From the NCBI RefSeq assembly GCF_012563545.1, contig NZ_CP050804.1:1426001-1490000 (forward strand): a DNA stretch of 64,000 nt. Direction: 5' to 3'. The position numbers were made by a program, and so were the translations under genes. Position 1 is the stretch's first letter. Each line of letters starts with the position of its first letter. The notes under the pieces were generated by a model. It was not told the DNA's origin. It was given only the letters and a program-made list of their open reading frames with translations, and did no database searches. Positions 19,014-29,357 of this stretch are shown here, piece by piece. The stretch comes from Arcanobacterium buesumense (GTDB lineage Bacteria; Actinomycetota; Actinomycetes; Actinomycetales; Actinomycetaceae).

Positions 19014-20672
19014 TCACTTAGTGCGGTGTGCGCGATAGTATTCGATAAGCGCGCGAGTGGATTGATCTTCAGCCGCAAGCGCTGCCTTGTCTCCACTAAC
19101 TGCGTTCGTGAGTGCCTTCGCCATCTGCTTACCAAGCTCAACGCCCCACTGGTCGAAGGAGTCAATTCCCCAGACGATTCCTTGAACAAAGGTGATGTGC
19201 TCGTATAGGGCAATGAGCTGTCCAAGGACAGACGGAGTCAGCTCTGGAGCCATAATCGAGGCAGTCGGCTTGTTTCCTTCAAACACACGTGCAGACACAA
19301 TTTCTTCTGGCGTGCCTTCAGCGCGGACTTCATCAGCAGTCTTGCCAAAGGCTAGTGCCTTTGTTTGTCCGAAGAAGTTGCCGAGGAATAATTCGTGCTG
19401 ATCAGCATCGCCATCCTTGAACGCATATGTTGGGTTAGCAAAGGCAATGAAATCAGCTGGAATGAGCTGTGTTCCTTGGTGAATCAACTGATAGAAGGCG
19501 TGCTGACCATTCGTTCCTGGTTCACCCCAGAATACTTCACCGGTCTTAGAGGTGACTGGAGTGCCGTCCCACCGAACGCGCTTGCCGTTTGACTCCATAG
19601 TAAGCTGCTGCAAGTAGGCTGGGAAGCGATGCAAGAACTGCGAATATGGCAGAACTGCGTGGGTGGCGGCATCCATAAAGTTGACGTAGAAAACATTGAG
19701 CATTCCCATGAGGACTGGGACGTTACGCGAAAATGGTGTGTTCTGGAAATGTTCGTCCATCTTGTTGAATCCAGCTAGGAACTCCGCAAAGTTATCTGGA
19801 CCAATCGCAATCACGAGAGATGTTCCAACAGCAGAATCCACAGAGTAGCGTCCGCCTACCCAGTTCCAGAAGCCAAAAGCATTTTCTGGATCGATACCAA
19901 ATTCAGCAACCTTATCGAGTGCAGTGGATACGGCAACGAAGTGCTTTGCTACTGCCCCATCAGTTGGCGCACCTTGTTCTTCAAGGGAGCGTAGCAACCA
20001 GGCACGGGCAATACGTGCATTAGTCAGCGTCTCTAACGTTGTGAAGGTCTTGGAGGCAACAATAAAAAGTGTTGTTTCTGGGTCAAGTCCAGAAAGCTTT
20101 TCACCAGCATCGGTTGGATCGATGTTGGAGATAAAACGGCACTCGATATGCTCCGCCTTAAACGGCTTGAGGGCTTCATATGCCATCACCGGGCCGAGAT
20201 CGGATCCACCAATACCGATGTTGACGACGGTCTTAATAGCCTTTCCGGTGATTCCCTTCCACTGGCCAGAACGAACCTTAAGAGCGAAATCATAGACACG
20301 CTCAAGAACGCTGTGGACGTCGCTAATAACGTCTTGACCTTCAACGGTTAATGAATCCGTCTTCGGACGACGTAGTGCAGAGTGGAGAACTGAGCGATTT
20401 TCGGTAATGTTGATCCGCTCACCGCTAAACATCGCATCCCGACGTTCGGCCAAATTAACTTCGTTAGCCAATTCTTCCAGGGCAGCTTTCATATCATCAG
20501 TCAATACTGACTTAGATAAATCAACGAATAAATCTCCTGCACTGAAACTGAATTTTTCAGTACGCTCGGCGTCTTGCTCAAACCAGGAACGAAAATCGAC
20601 ATTAAGATTGTGGTTAATCTGCGCGAGTTTTCCCCACGCGGCAGTTTGGGTTGCGTCAATTGGGGTTGGCAT
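19014..20672 (-). CDS. pgi: Glucose-6-phosphate isomerase
   Basis: Pgi interconverts glucose 6-phosphate and fructose 6-phosphate. The 552-residue protein is the long bacterial form. Family blocks are visible: [35 protein letters not shown], the glutamate region [25 protein letters not shown] with the catalytic His, and [15 protein letters not shown]. The ATG follows GGAGGAAACTC. It has its own terminator and appears monocistronic. Confidence 0.97.
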   Translation of the reverse strand: MPTPIDATQTAAWGKLAQINHNLNVDFRSWFEQDAERTEKFSFSAGDLFVDLSKSVLTDDMKAALEELANEVNLAERRDAMFSGERINITENRSVLHSALRRPKTDSLTVEGQDVISDVHSVLERVYDFALKVRSGQWKGITGKAIKTVVNIGIGGSDLGPVMAYEALKPFKAEHIECRFISNIDPTDAGEKLSGLDPETTLFIVASKTFTTLETLTNARIARAWLLRSLEEQGAPTDGAVAKHFVAVSTALDKVAEFGIDPENAFGFWNWVGGRYSVDSAVGTSLVIAIGPDNFAEFLAGFNKMDEHFQNTPFSRNVPVLMGMLNVFYVNFMDAATHAVLPYSQFLHRFPAYLQQLTMESNGKRVRWDGTPVTSKTGEVFWGEPGTNGQHAFYQLIHQGTQLIPADFIAFANPTYAFKDGDADQHELFLGNFFGQTKALAFGKTADEVRAEGTPEEIVSARVFEGNKPTASIMAPELTPSVLGQLIALYEHITFVQGIVWGIDSFDQWGVELGKQMAKALTNAVSGDKAALAAEDQSTRALIEYYRAHRTK

Positions 20673-20789
20673 GAGTTTCCTCCATTAGATATACATCAGG
20701 TTCCGGAGCTCATGATATTAGCAACCGGTAACACTTTCTTAGTTTAGCTTTTCTTTACACTACGCCGAGTATTCGATTTCTCACCATCT

Positions 20790-23030
20790 TTACTCATTGT
20801 GCGGTTCTGGGCCACCTACCAGATAGGTAAATGATTGGCCACGCCCGCCATCGGTAATTGCCCGATATTCTAGTAGGGTCCCTTCGTTAAATTTACTAAT
20901 ATCGTGGTAAATCTTTGGTTCTGGGCCACCTACCGACCCCAATGGGAACCACTCACCAGAGCCAATAATCCGATAGAAGAATGCCGTGTTAGCGTAGCGC
21001 CTATCTTGAGTATTAGCATGCAGTTCGATAAACGAATCAGATGTTTTTTCTCCCGTGAGTTTGGTAATACCGCTACCGCGTTCGAGTTTCTTACCTGCTT
21101 TAAACACCTTGATTCCTTGCGCCGGGACGTCGACGCTCAGTTCGGTTATTCCACCTTCACTGCTCGCTGGCGGAGTAGGAGTATTGGCCGGCACCGACAC
21201 TGTTCCGTCAGATACCTCCATAACTAAGGACCAGTCAGCAGTCGTTGTTAGAACAGGAACTTTCGCCGTCACGTTATGATCGGCAGAATTGGTGACGACG
21301 ACGTACTCAACGTCTTCATCAGGGTCAACGCGGGAAAAGGCGTATGTATTACCTTCACTGAGCAGTTCAATTTGTGCTCCGTTAGATAGTCCCGGATGAT
21401 CTTTCCGATACTTTGCAAGCTTCGAAATTGCCTGATAAAGCGGATGATCGGTATCCATATGAGACTTTTTGCCAAATTCACTCCCGTCCAGCAAGGACTG
21501 GCTCTGGTAGGAAGGTACTTGAGTAGCAAATAGCGGTTGCCGGGCGTCTTTATCCCCGTCAGTGCCGGCGAAACCCTGCTCATCACCGTAGTAGACCACA
21601 GGTTGGCCACGCATGGTGAACATGAGTGCGTGCGCAAAAACCGACGAGGCGACTTTGTCTCCTTGAAGCTTCGATCCCACTCGACCCATATCGTGATTAC
21701 CTAAAAACGTAGGGAGATCAAGAGCAGTAGCCCGTTCAGTTGCGTAGCGCGAATCTTGTGCGAAAAGATCTGATAGTTCTTGGGCATTTCCACCGTTAAC
21801 AAAATTGACAATCGCATGCTGGAACGCGAAATCTAACACTGCATCCATATCTGTTTCGCGTACATAACGAGAAAGCGTTGGAACATCAGTATCGTAAACT
21901 TCGCCGAACATAAAGAAGTCTTTATTGGCTTTACGTTTAATTGCTTGTGTCCAGTGCTGCCAGAACTCCATATTGACGTGTTTGACAGTATCTATCCGGA
22001 AACCATCGATACCAGTTGCGAGCCAGTCACGGTAAATATCTTCCATTCCCCGCACAACCACTGGATTCTCCGTCATCAAATCGTCGAGCCCATAGAAGTC
22101 ACCCATCGTCACCGATTCACCACTAAACGTAGAATCGCCACGATTGTGATAAAGATTGACGTTATTGAGCCACCCGGGTACTTTCTTTTCCGAGCCAGCT
22201 ACTGGCGTGTAGGGGAACGACGACGGATCAATTTCCGGGAAGTCTTCACTTCCGGCAACATCAAAAATATTGACCGGCGAACCCGTTGTGTCAATGTAGG
22301 GCTTAATCGTCGTCGGAACGTATGTAGGCGACTCTTCTTTATAGGAAATAACGTCTGCCGTATGGTTCGTGATGACATCCATATACACTTTCATGCCACG
22401 TTTATGGGCCTGAGTGACAAGCTCCGTGAAATCATCCATTGAACCGATATGCGGATCTATCTGGGTAAAATCCGTCACCCAGTATCCGTGATAGCCAGCA
22501 GATTCATCCTCGCCTTTGCCCTGTACGGCTTTATTCTTCATAGGTGGCGATATCCATAACGCCGTAGTACCAAGGCCTTGAATGTAATCAAGATGCTTAA
22601 TGATTCCTTGTAGATCACCGCCAAGGAAGAATCCTTCACGGGTTGGATCAAATCCTGACGTGTGTGGATCTTTTCCTAAACCGCCAGTGTCATTGCTGGT
22701 ATCACCATTAGCAAACCGATCGGTGAGCAGAAAATAGAACTGCTCATCACCATTATCGGAACGGAATATCCCCTCCCGAGAGGCATCTGAACCACGAATC
22801 GCCGCATCAACACCTAAATCAGACGGGATAACGGAAGTTCCGTCAATTTTAAGATCGGCGCGCCCAGGCAATTCCAACCGATAGTCTTTTCCAGCAATAG
22901 TAATGATGTGCGAGCCGGCATCATAGTGGGTATAACCTTCTGGTTGCCCATTCGAACAACCCGAAATACCCACGCCAACTAACGCAATACTGGCACTGAC
23001 AGCAATCGCTAATCTCCGACGACGAACCAC
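20790..23030 (-). CDS. Secreted GH13 alpha-amylase family lipoprotein
   Basis: This is an exported glycoside hydrolase for alpha-glucans. I use GTG 23028-23030 as start (GGAGG five bases upstream), giving 746 residues. A twin-Arg-rich N-terminus VVRRRRLAIAVS leads to a lipobox ISGC about 25 residues in. After about 85 residues comes the GH13 barrel with all four conserved regions: DVITNH, GFRIDTVKHV (nucleophile Asp), FGEVYD (acid Glu) and FLGNHD. The last ~150 residues form beta-rich C-terminal domains. It probably hydrolyses maltodextrin or glycogen outside the cell; exact specificity cannot be told. No sortase signal is seen. Confidence 0.9.
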   Translation of the reverse strand: MVRRRRLAIAVSASIALVGVGISGCSNGQPEGYTHYDAGSHIITIAGKDYRLELPGRADLKIDGTSVIPSDLGVDAAIRGSDASREGIFRSDNGDEQFYFLLTDRFANGDTSNDTGGLGKDPHTSGFDPTREGFFLGGDLQGIIKHLDYIQGLGTTALWISPPMKNKAVQGKGEDESAGYHGYWVTDFTQIDPHIGSMDDFTELVTQAHKRGMKVYMDVITNHTADVISYKEESPTYVPTTIKPYIDTTGSPVNIFDVAGSEDFPEIDPSSFPYTPVAGSEKKVPGWLNNVNLYHNRGDSTFSGESVTMGDFYGLDDLMTENPVVVRGMEDIYRDWLATGIDGFRIDTVKHVNMEFWQHWTQAIKRKANKDFFMFGEVYDTDVPTLSRYVRETDMDAVLDFAFQHAIVNFVNGGNAQELSDLFAQDSRYATERATALDLPTFLGNHDMGRVGSKLQGDKVASSVFAHALMFTMRGQPVVYYGDEQGFAGTDGDKDARQPLFATQVPSYQSQSLLDGSEFGKKSHMDTDHPLYQAISKLAKYRKDHPGLSNGAQIELLSEGNTYAFSRVDPDEDVEYVVVTNSADHNVTAKVPVLTTTADWSLVMEVSDGTVSVPANTPTPPASSEGGITELSVDVPAQGIKVFKAGKKLERGSGITKLTGEKTSDSFIELHANTQDRRYANTAFFYRIIGSGEWFPLGSVGGPEPKIYHDISKFNEGTLLEYRAITDGGRGQSFTYLVGGPEPHNE

Positions 23031-23173
23031 GCATACCTCCAACCCTCTGCTTCTATTGTAAAACGCTCCTCCCACAGAATTCCGAACACCGCCCTAAGTC
23101 CAAAAGATTTGTGACGCAAATGTGGCAAGATGGGATACAGACAACATTATCTTCCTGCACTAAGGAGAAAAAT

Positions 23174-25465
23174 ATGCCGGAACTGTCTGAACACGTCACC
23201 GCTGACCGATGCGCTACAGGACCGAGAATTGGTATCCTCACCTCCGGTGGCGATGCTCAAGGCATGAACGCCGTTGTTCGTGCCGTTGTGCGTACCGCCT
23301 TGCACGCCGGAGCTACTCCTTTCGCGTTACACGAAGGATGGAAAGGCGCCATCGAAGGCGGTGACTTTATCCAAGAACTATCCTGGACATCAGTGTCAGG
23401 TATCCTTTCCAAAGGCGGAACAGCCATCGGAACTGCCCGCTCTGATGAATTCCGCGAGCGCTCTGGACTAAAGAAAGTCGTCCGAAATCTTGTCTTGCGC
23501 GGAATCGATCGCCTCGTCGTCATCGGCGGTGATGGCACACTTTCTGGAGCAGATGAACTACGCGAGTTCTGGCCAGAACTCCTCAGCGAACTCGTTGCCG
23601 AAGGCGAAGTAAGCCCAGAAGCTGGCGAAGAACACAAGCGGTTACGGATCGCTGGAGTTGTCGGCTCCATTGATAATGATCTAGTCGGCACGGATATGAC
23701 CATCGGCACCGACTCTGCGCTGCACCGCATTATTGAAGCCATTGACGCAATCGCGGCTACCGCAGCTTCCCACCAGCGGACCTTCATTATTGAAGTTATG
23801 GGGCGCGCCTGCGGTTATTTGGCTTTAATGTCTGCTATCGCAGGAGGCTGTGATTACGTATTCATTCCAGAGCTTCCCCCTGAAGACGGTTGGGAAGAAG
23901 AAATGACAACTAAACTTCGTATTGGCCGGGAACGTGGCAGACGAGATTCGCTTATTATTCTGGCTGAAGGAGCTCTTGATCGGTCCGGCAACCCGATCAC
24001 TGCCTCCCAAGTTGCTAGCGTTATCAAAGACCGCCTCGGCGAAGATGCACGTATCACTTCTCTTGGCCACGTCCAACGCGGTGGACAACCCACTGCCTAC
24101 GATCGATGGATGCCCACTTTACTTGGGTACACTGCAGCTCTTGACATGGTAAAGGCCGGCCCGGACACTGAGCCAACAATCATCGGCACGAAACGCAACC
24201 GTATCGTGCGCATGCCGATGATGGAAGCCGTAGCCAATACCCGCAAAGTTAAGGCATATCTAAAAGAAGGAAACTGGGAGGCAGCCATCGAATCACGCGG
24301 ATCTGGTTTCCGTGAAATGATCGATATTTTCGAAGCAATGTCCTCCCCCATGGCTAAAACCGAGCATGCTGCCAAGGATTCACCACGGGTTGGTATTATT
24401 CATGCCGGTGGTCTGGCTCCAGGTATGAATCCAGCTGCGCGCGCTGCGGTTAAGCTTGGCATCGATCGTGGCTACACCATGATCGGTATTGAAGGGGGAT
24501 TCCCTGGCTTGCTAGAAGGACATACCCGCATACTTGAATGGGGTGACGTCGAAGGCTGGGCAGAAGATGGTGGTGCTGAACTAGGTACTCGGCGTACAAT
24601 CCCAAGTATCGACCAATACTATGCACTATCCCGTGCAATTGAAAACGCCGAATTAGACGCTCTCATCGTTATTGGCGGGTTCAAAGGCTACAAGATGGCC
24701 TTCGATATGGGTCAAGAAAAAGATCGCTATCCTGGTTTCAATATTCCAATTGTGTGCGTACCAGCTTCGATTGATAATAATCTTCCTGGTTCGGAGCATT
24801 CCATTGGTGCCGACACCGCATTAAACACCAACGTAGAGATTCTCGATAAAATCCGTACTTCTGCATCGGCTTCACAACGTTGTTTCGTTGCCGAAACAAT
24901 GGGCCGTAATACCGGCTATCTGGCGTTATTCTCAGCTATTTCTTCTGGTGCGGAACAAGTATATTTGGCAGAAACTGGCATCACTTTGCCACAGCTTGCT
25001 CAAGATACCCAACGTATGGTTCACGCATTCGAACACGGACGTCACCTGTATTTGGTGGTACGCAATGAGGATGCCTCTGACTACTACACAACCGATTTCT
25101 TGAGCCGCATTTTCGAAGAAGAAGGACATGACTTATTTGATGTACGCACCTCAGTGATTGGTCACGCACAGCAGGGCGGAAATCCGTCACCATTTGATCG
25201 AACTATGGCTGCTCGCATCGTTAATTCGGCAATTAATGTTCTTGACGAAGAATTGCGCTTCCAATCCAAGAATGCACGTTCCTTCCATATCGGCATGGTT
25301 GGTGGAGTTATTCAAGCTATGCCGCTGTCTCATATTGGCGACTTGATGGACATGGAAGCACGCACCCAATTCGATCCTTGGTGGCTACCGCTTAAGCATG
25401 TCGTGTACGTAGTTTCTGATCCTACCTACACTGGACCACTAGAAGATCTTGCTATTATCCAATAG
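23174..25465 (+). CDS. 6-phosphofructokinase, tandem-fused (two PFK domains)
   Basis: The 763-residue protein contains two PFK domains in one chain, like eukaryotic PFK. The N-half is catalytic: GILTSGGDAQGMNA, GGDGTLSGA with the ATP-type Gly, GSIDNDLVGTD with catalytic Asp, MGRACGYLA and GHVQRGGQPTAYDR. The C-half keeps the fold (HAGGLAPGMNPAARAA, MGRNTGYLA, GHAQQGGNPSPFDR). However, it has GGFKGYK where GGDGT is expected and SIDNN in place of SIDND, so it is probably regulatory. Start is ATG 23174 after AAGGAG; the longer frame is rejected. Residues around the phosphoryl site point to ATP rather than pyrophosphate use. Confidence 0.92.
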   Translation: MPELSEHVTADRCATGPRIGILTSGGDAQGMNAVVRAVVRTALHAGATPFALHEGWKGAIEGGDFIQELSWTSVSGILSKGGTAIGTARSDEFRERSGLKKVVRNLVLRGIDRLVVIGGDGTLSGADELREFWPELLSELVAEGEVSPEAGEEHKRLRIAGVVGSIDNDLVGTDMTIGTDSALHRIIEAIDAIAATAASHQRTFIIEVMGRACGYLALMSAIAGGCDYVFIPELPPEDGWEEEMTTKLRIGRERGRRDSLIILAEGALDRSGNPITASQVASVIKDRLGEDARITSLGHVQRGGQPTAYDRWMPTLLGYTAALDMVKAGPDTEPTIIGTKRNRIVRMPMMEAVANTRKVKAYLKEGNWEAAIESRGSGFREMIDIFEAMSSPMAKTEHAAKDSPRVGIIHAGGLAPGMNPAARAAVKLGIDRGYTMIGIEGGFPGLLEGHTRILEWGDVEGWAEDGGAELGTRRTIPSIDQYYALSRAIENAELDALIVIGGFKGYKMAFDMGQEKDRYPGFNIPIVCVPASIDNNLPGSEHSIGADTALNTNVEILDKIRTSASASQRCFVAETMGRNTGYLALFSAISSGAEQVYLAETGITLPQLAQDTQRMVHAFEHGRHLYLVVRNEDASDYYTTDFLSRIFEEEGHDLFDVRTSVIGHAQQGGNPSPFDRTMAARIVNSAINVLDEELRFQSKNARSFHIGMVGGVIQAMPLSHIGDLMDMEARTQFDPWWLPLKHVVYVVSDPTYTGPLEDLAIIQ

Positions 25466-25475
25466 CAACGCTGAA

Positions 25476-25519
25476 GATATGTACAATCGGTGCTCCGAAG
25501 AGCACCGATTGTACATATC
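25476..25519 (+). terminator. Terminator hairpin after pfk
   Basis: A perfect 20-bp stem (25476-25495 with 25500-25519) is closed by a CGAA tetraloop, ten bases after the pfk stop. It lies between convergent genes and may serve both strands. Confidence 0.85.
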
Positions 25520-25563
25520 ATTACATGTTCGGAGATTACTCCAATGCCACCTCAACTCATGCG

Positions 25564-25836
25564 TCACACGACTGCTGGAGTATCTCCCCAATTAGCAAAA
25601 TAAGCTAAGACAAGTGCCAACACAATAAGAGTGACAACATCAAACCAACGCGAGCGCACTTGTGGCACCATCCCGACCGGCAAAACTAATCGGGCCAGCG
25701 CTAATCCGCCAAGGCTAGCAGCAAATGTGTACATCGCCGGCTGAACGCCCCAAATAAACGACAAGATGATCACACACACGAGCCATGCCACAAGTAGTAT
25801 GAAGAAAAATACAGAAGGTACACGATGCTCAGTCAT
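25564..25836 (-). CDS. DUF3017 membrane protein
   Basis: The 90-residue protein has three hydrophobic segments and the DUF3017 pattern FIWGVQPAMYTFAASL followed by ALARLVLPVGMVPQVRSRW. The family is found only in actinobacteria and is of unknown function. Its start overlaps the end of the DUF6350 gene by eight bases, and the two are often neighbours near purine genes in related genomes. Here purN and purH are absent from the flanks. Confidence 0.85.
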   Translation of the reverse strand: MTEHRVPSVFFFILLVAWLVCVIILSFIWGVQPAMYTFAASLGGLALARLVLPVGMVPQVRSRWFDVVTLIVLALVLAYFANWGDTPAVV

Positions 25837-27013
25837 TATCGCTACTTTCTACATCTGCGGAAGACTCCGACACAACAGAGTTTTTTCGAGGTAAGTGACT
25901 TGTTATATAGGTTCGCGATGTTGGATGCGATAAAAGACAACCAAGCATAAAAGGCAAACCAATCACAATAATACTCAGTCCAGCACTCAGTGCTGGTTCT
26001 GGCCCAGTAACTGCCATTCTGCCTGGCCCAATTGCCCCAGACGTCATAAAGGACACCACTGACACGGCCACTGCCCCTAGCCCCACTGCTAACGCAACAT
26101 CAATAAGCTGAGCGCGCAACGCCGTCGTCGAAACAAACTTGCGAGCAACCAGCACCCCATAACCGCAGGCTAATAGGATCACTAGAACAAAAAGCCATAT
26201 CATATTCTGGCCTGGAGCTGGCAATGCGCCAAAGAGCGGAATCGCCGGAAGCGGACCAGCGCTGACCGCAAAAATCGAAAAATTTGTCCCCGAACCAACC
26301 GAGAATCCAGCCCCAATCAGCCAGGAAAACATCCAGATAACATAAACTGGCAGATACAAAAGTTGCAGGAGAATCAATCCGATGCTCCCCATAAAACCCG
26401 TCAAATAAAACCCATGAATCTCACTGATAGCACTAAAACGGGCAATAATAAAAACTAACGTCATGACGCTAGGAATAATAAGTAACGCCAAACCAAGCCA
26501 ACGCAAGTATTGCCATGCTTGAGCGACGAGTGACCACCACGGCAGACAATACAACAGATTTTCTCGGCCACTCCAGATCGCACATATTCCCGCAAGAATA
26601 GCAGAGCCAACAAGCCCAAACCACCAGTCACCAGGCGCCCGGCCAGCCAATGAAATTCCAGCCAAAATAGCTGGCCAACTCAAGGTAGCTGCTACAACAT
26701 CCTGCCAGGTTTCGATATTGCGTCCGCGCCAACTTTGATATGAGGCATACATGACGATACCAGTAAGCGTCAATGGCATGAGCGTCAGCGAAGCATCACC
26801 AATGGATACGGCACCGCCAAAAATCGTTGTCCACCAACCAGTGGCAAAAAAGGCCGCATGTTGCCAAACAATATCCCCCATCATCTGGGCTGAGGCATTA
26901 AAAGTATAGAACACCATAACAACAAGGAAAATGCCGAACCACGAAAAAAATGGTGCAGCAATTCCACCCCGGAAGATGTACCAATAGCGAGAAAGATCAA
27001 TATGAGTATTCAT
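25829..27013 (-). CDS. DUF6350 polytopic membrane protein
   Basis: The 394-residue integral membrane protein has about ten hydrophobic segments. Its GGAVSIGDASLTLMPLTLTG-like block and tryptophan-rich loops are typical of DUF6350, an actinobacterial family of unknown function. A short charged C-terminal tail rich in Ser, Asp and Glu follows. It is followed by, and coupled to, the DUF3017 gene. The gap to the MFS gene upstream is only 58 bases, so a shared transcript with that gene is possible. Confidence 0.8.
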   Translation of the reverse strand: MNTHIDLSRYWYIFRGGIAAPFFSWFGIFLVVMVFYTFNASAQMMGDIVWQHAAFFATGWWTTIFGGAVSIGDASLTLMPLTLTGIVMYASYQSWRGRNIETWQDVVAATLSWPAILAGISLAGRAPGDWWFGLVGSAILAGICAIWSGRENLLYCLPWWSLVAQAWQYLRWLGLALLIIPSVMTLVFIIARFSAISEIHGFYLTGFMGSIGLILLQLLYLPVYVIWMFSWLIGAGFSVGSGTNFSIFAVSAGPLPAIPLFGALPAPGQNMIWLFVLVILLACGYGVLVARKFVSTTALRAQLIDVALAVGLGAVAVSVVSFMTSGAIGPGRMAVTGPEPALSAGLSIIVIGLPFMLGCLLSHPTSRTYITSHLPRKNSVVSESSADVESSDND

Positions 27014-27071
27014 TGCTTCCCATCGTTACGTGTTTTACAAGTAAACGCACGGTATTGACATGGTGTGTTGC

Positions 27072-28337
27072 TTACGATTTCGCTCGATAGTTCCGAAAAG
27101 CAGGCAGAACCAACGCAAAAATAATGGTTCCGATAATAACACTCAGGCCACCTGCCCAGATTGTGGTAGCCGCTCCTAACGATTCTGCGGCCAGCCCGTG
27201 AAAGGTATCAGCAATACGTGGACCACCAGCAACAACGATAACGAAAACTCCTTGCAGCCGACCCCGAACATGATCATCAGCTGACATGAGCAAAATACCT
27301 TGCCGAAATGCCGAAGATGCCATATCCGCAATGCCACCAATCATCAAGGCGCCACAGGCTAGTCCCAACATCAACCTTGGGGCATATACAGCGTAGCTAG
27401 TTGCTAGTCCCAATAAGCTCATCGCAACTCCCCAGACGATAATCGACCACAGCACGGCCTGCCCGTATGCTCGTATTCGACTAATCCAACCGCCTAACAG
27501 CCCGCCAATCATCGCCCCTGCAGGCATCGCAGCATAAAGCAACGCAAACTCAAACCCGCCTTGTACTGGTCCCCCAAAGTTCACATGCGCAATCTCTGGA
27601 TAAAGAGCTCGCGGCATCCCAAAAATCATCGCAATTAAATCAACAACAAAACTGCCTAATAAAATATGATGCCCCGATAGATACTTCAGTCCATCAATCA
27701 CTGAGCGCATTCCGGGAGATCCCTGAGGCGTAGCAACTGGTAAGGCCGGCAACCAATAAACTGCATAATAGGTGGCGAACAACGTCAAGGTGTCAACAGC
27801 ATACAAATAGCTGTAGCCAAGTACTGGGATCAGAGCTCCGCCCACAAGCGGGCCGATAATTGCGCCACCAGCAAATACCGTCATATTCAGGGCAGAAGCA
27901 GCCGGGATTTGTTGTGCCGGAACGATTTTCGGCAATATCGCGGTACGGGTTGGTTGATTAACCCCAAAGCAAGCTTGCTGAACGGAAAAAATGCCGAGCA
28001 AAAGCCACACATTATTTAGTGCTAATACCGCTTGGAGCCAAAATAATAACGATGTGAGGATAAGACCTGCGGTGGTAAATTCAAGTAATTTACGCCGATC
28101 CATGTGGTCTGCTAAACTCCCACCCCATAATCCGAAAATCACAAGTGGTACCAGACCAAACATTCCGGTCAGCCCAACCATCCCGGAAGATCCCGTCATG
28201 TCATACACCTGGGCAGGCACTGCCACGACGGTGAGTTGCGCGCCGATAACAGTAATAATGTTAGCTAGCCACAGCCGCCGAAAATGTGGGTGTTCTAAAG
28301 GCGCAGTGTCAGCAAAGATCTTTCGTAAATGTGCCAC
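27072..28337 (-). CDS. MFS transporter, EntS/MFS_3 type
   Basis: The 421-residue 12-segment permease has the N-terminal block HPHFRRLWLANIITVIGAQLT and the cytoplasmic loop GGSLADHMDRRKLLE of the MFS_3 exporter group. Start is GTG (28335-28337) after AAAGGA. It follows the sucCD terminator. Substrate is unknown: relatives export siderophores or drugs, but no biosynthetic genes are nearby. Confidence 0.85.
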   Translation of the reverse strand: MAHLRKIFADTAPLEHPHFRRLWLANIITVIGAQLTVVAVPAQVYDMTGSSGMVGLTGMFGLVPLVIFGLWGGSLADHMDRRKLLEFTTAGLILTSLLFWLQAVLALNNVWLLLGIFSVQQACFGVNQPTRTAILPKIVPAQQIPAASALNMTVFAGGAIIGPLVGGALIPVLGYSYLYAVDTLTLFATYYAVYWLPALPVATPQGSPGMRSVIDGLKYLSGHHILLGSFVVDLIAMIFGMPRALYPEIAHVNFGGPVQGGFEFALLYAAMPAGAMIGGLLGGWISRIRAYGQAVLWSIIVWGVAMSLLGLATSYAVYAPRLMLGLACGALMIGGIADMASSAFRQGILLMSADDHVRGRLQGVFVIVVAGGPRIADTFHGLAAESLGAATTIWAGGLSVIIGTIIFALVLPAFRNYRAKS

Positions 28338-28369
28338 AGCGATCCTTTCACACCGTCACTAAAAAATCA

Positions 28370-28412
28370 CATCCAGGTGAAGGACATAACAGGTTAGTCC
28401 TTCGCCTGGATG
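28370..28412 (-). terminator. Terminator of sucCD
   Basis: A 16-bp stem with one mismatch (28370-28385 with 28397-28412) has an 11-base loop. On the minus strand it is followed by GTGATTTTTTAG, a clear T-run. Confidence 0.92.
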
Positions 28413-28427
28413 ATAACAAGATTACAA

Positions 28428-29348
28428 CTAGCTGTTCAGAATAGCACGGGCAATCTGCGCGGCTTCAGTTGGTGTTTTGCCAACCTTGACACCTACTGCT
28501 TCAAGTGCTTCTTTCTTTGCCATAGCAGTACCTGCGGAACCAGAAACAATGGCTCCTGCGTGTCCCATCGTTTTTCCTTCCGGAGCAGTAAATCCCGCCA
28601 CATACCCAACGACTGGCTTGGTGACATGTTCTTTAATATATGTCGCAGCGCGTTCTTCGGCGTCACCACCGATTTCACCGATCATAACAATCAGTTCTGT
28701 TTCCGGATCTGCTTCGAAGGCCTTGAGCACATCAATATGGGTGGTACCAATAACTGGATCGCCACCGATACCAATACAGGTAGTGAAGCCAATATCTGCC
28801 AGTTCGAACATCATTTGGTAGGTCAGCGTTCCAGACTTTGACACAAGGCCGATTTTTCCTGGCCCGGTAATATCTGGTGGCGTAATGCCGACGTTTGATT
28901 GGCCAGGGGTAATAATTCCAGGACAGTTCGGGCCAATGAGTTGAACACCTTTGTCAAGTGCATAGCGCACGAATTCTGCGCTGTCTTTAACTGGCACTCC
29001 TTCGGTAATGACGACGACGAGGTCTAAGCCCGCATCAACTGCTTCGATAACTGCTGCTTTAGTAAAGGCAGGTGGCACGAAAATCACTGAGGTGTTTGCC
29101 CCAGTAGCTTCTTTCGCTTCCTGCACTGTTCCGTACACTGGAACCGACACAGTTCCAGCTTGCCGTTGATCAGCGTCGATACCAATTGGTTCAACATCAA
29201 AGTCCACGCTGGTTCCGGCTTTGCGCGGATTCGTGCCCGCAACGATTGCGGTGCCGGCACCAAGCATCCGGCGGGTGTGTTTTTGCCCTTCGGCCCCGGT
29301 CATACCTTGGACGATAACTTTGGAGTCTTTATTGAGGAAGATAGCCAT
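28428..29348 (-). CDS. sucD: Succinyl-CoA synthetase alpha subunit
   Basis: The 306-residue subunit binds CoA and carries the phosphohistidine, forming ATP or GTP plus succinate from succinyl-CoA. The CoA-binding segment [16 protein letters not shown], the [11 protein letters not shown] block and the active-site [14 protein letters not shown] are all present. It starts nine bases after sucC, and the strong terminator follows. In an organism with an incomplete TCA cycle it may run toward succinyl-CoA. Confidence 0.97.
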   Translation of the reverse strand: MAIFLNKDSKVIVQGMTGAEGQKHTRRMLGAGTAIVAGTNPRKAGTSVDFDVEPIGIDADQRQAGTVSVPVYGTVQEAKEATGANTSVIFVPPAFTKAAVIEAVDAGLDLVVVITEGVPVKDSAEFVRYALDKGVQLIGPNCPGIITPGQSNVGITPPDITGPGKIGLVSKSGTLTYQMMFELADIGFTTCIGIGGDPVIGTTHIDVLKAFEADPETELIVMIGEIGGDAEERAATYIKEHVTKPVVGYVAGFTAPEGKTMGHAGAIVSGSAGTAMAKKEALEAVGVKVGKTPTEAAQIARAILNS

Positions 29349-29357
29349 GATTATTTC

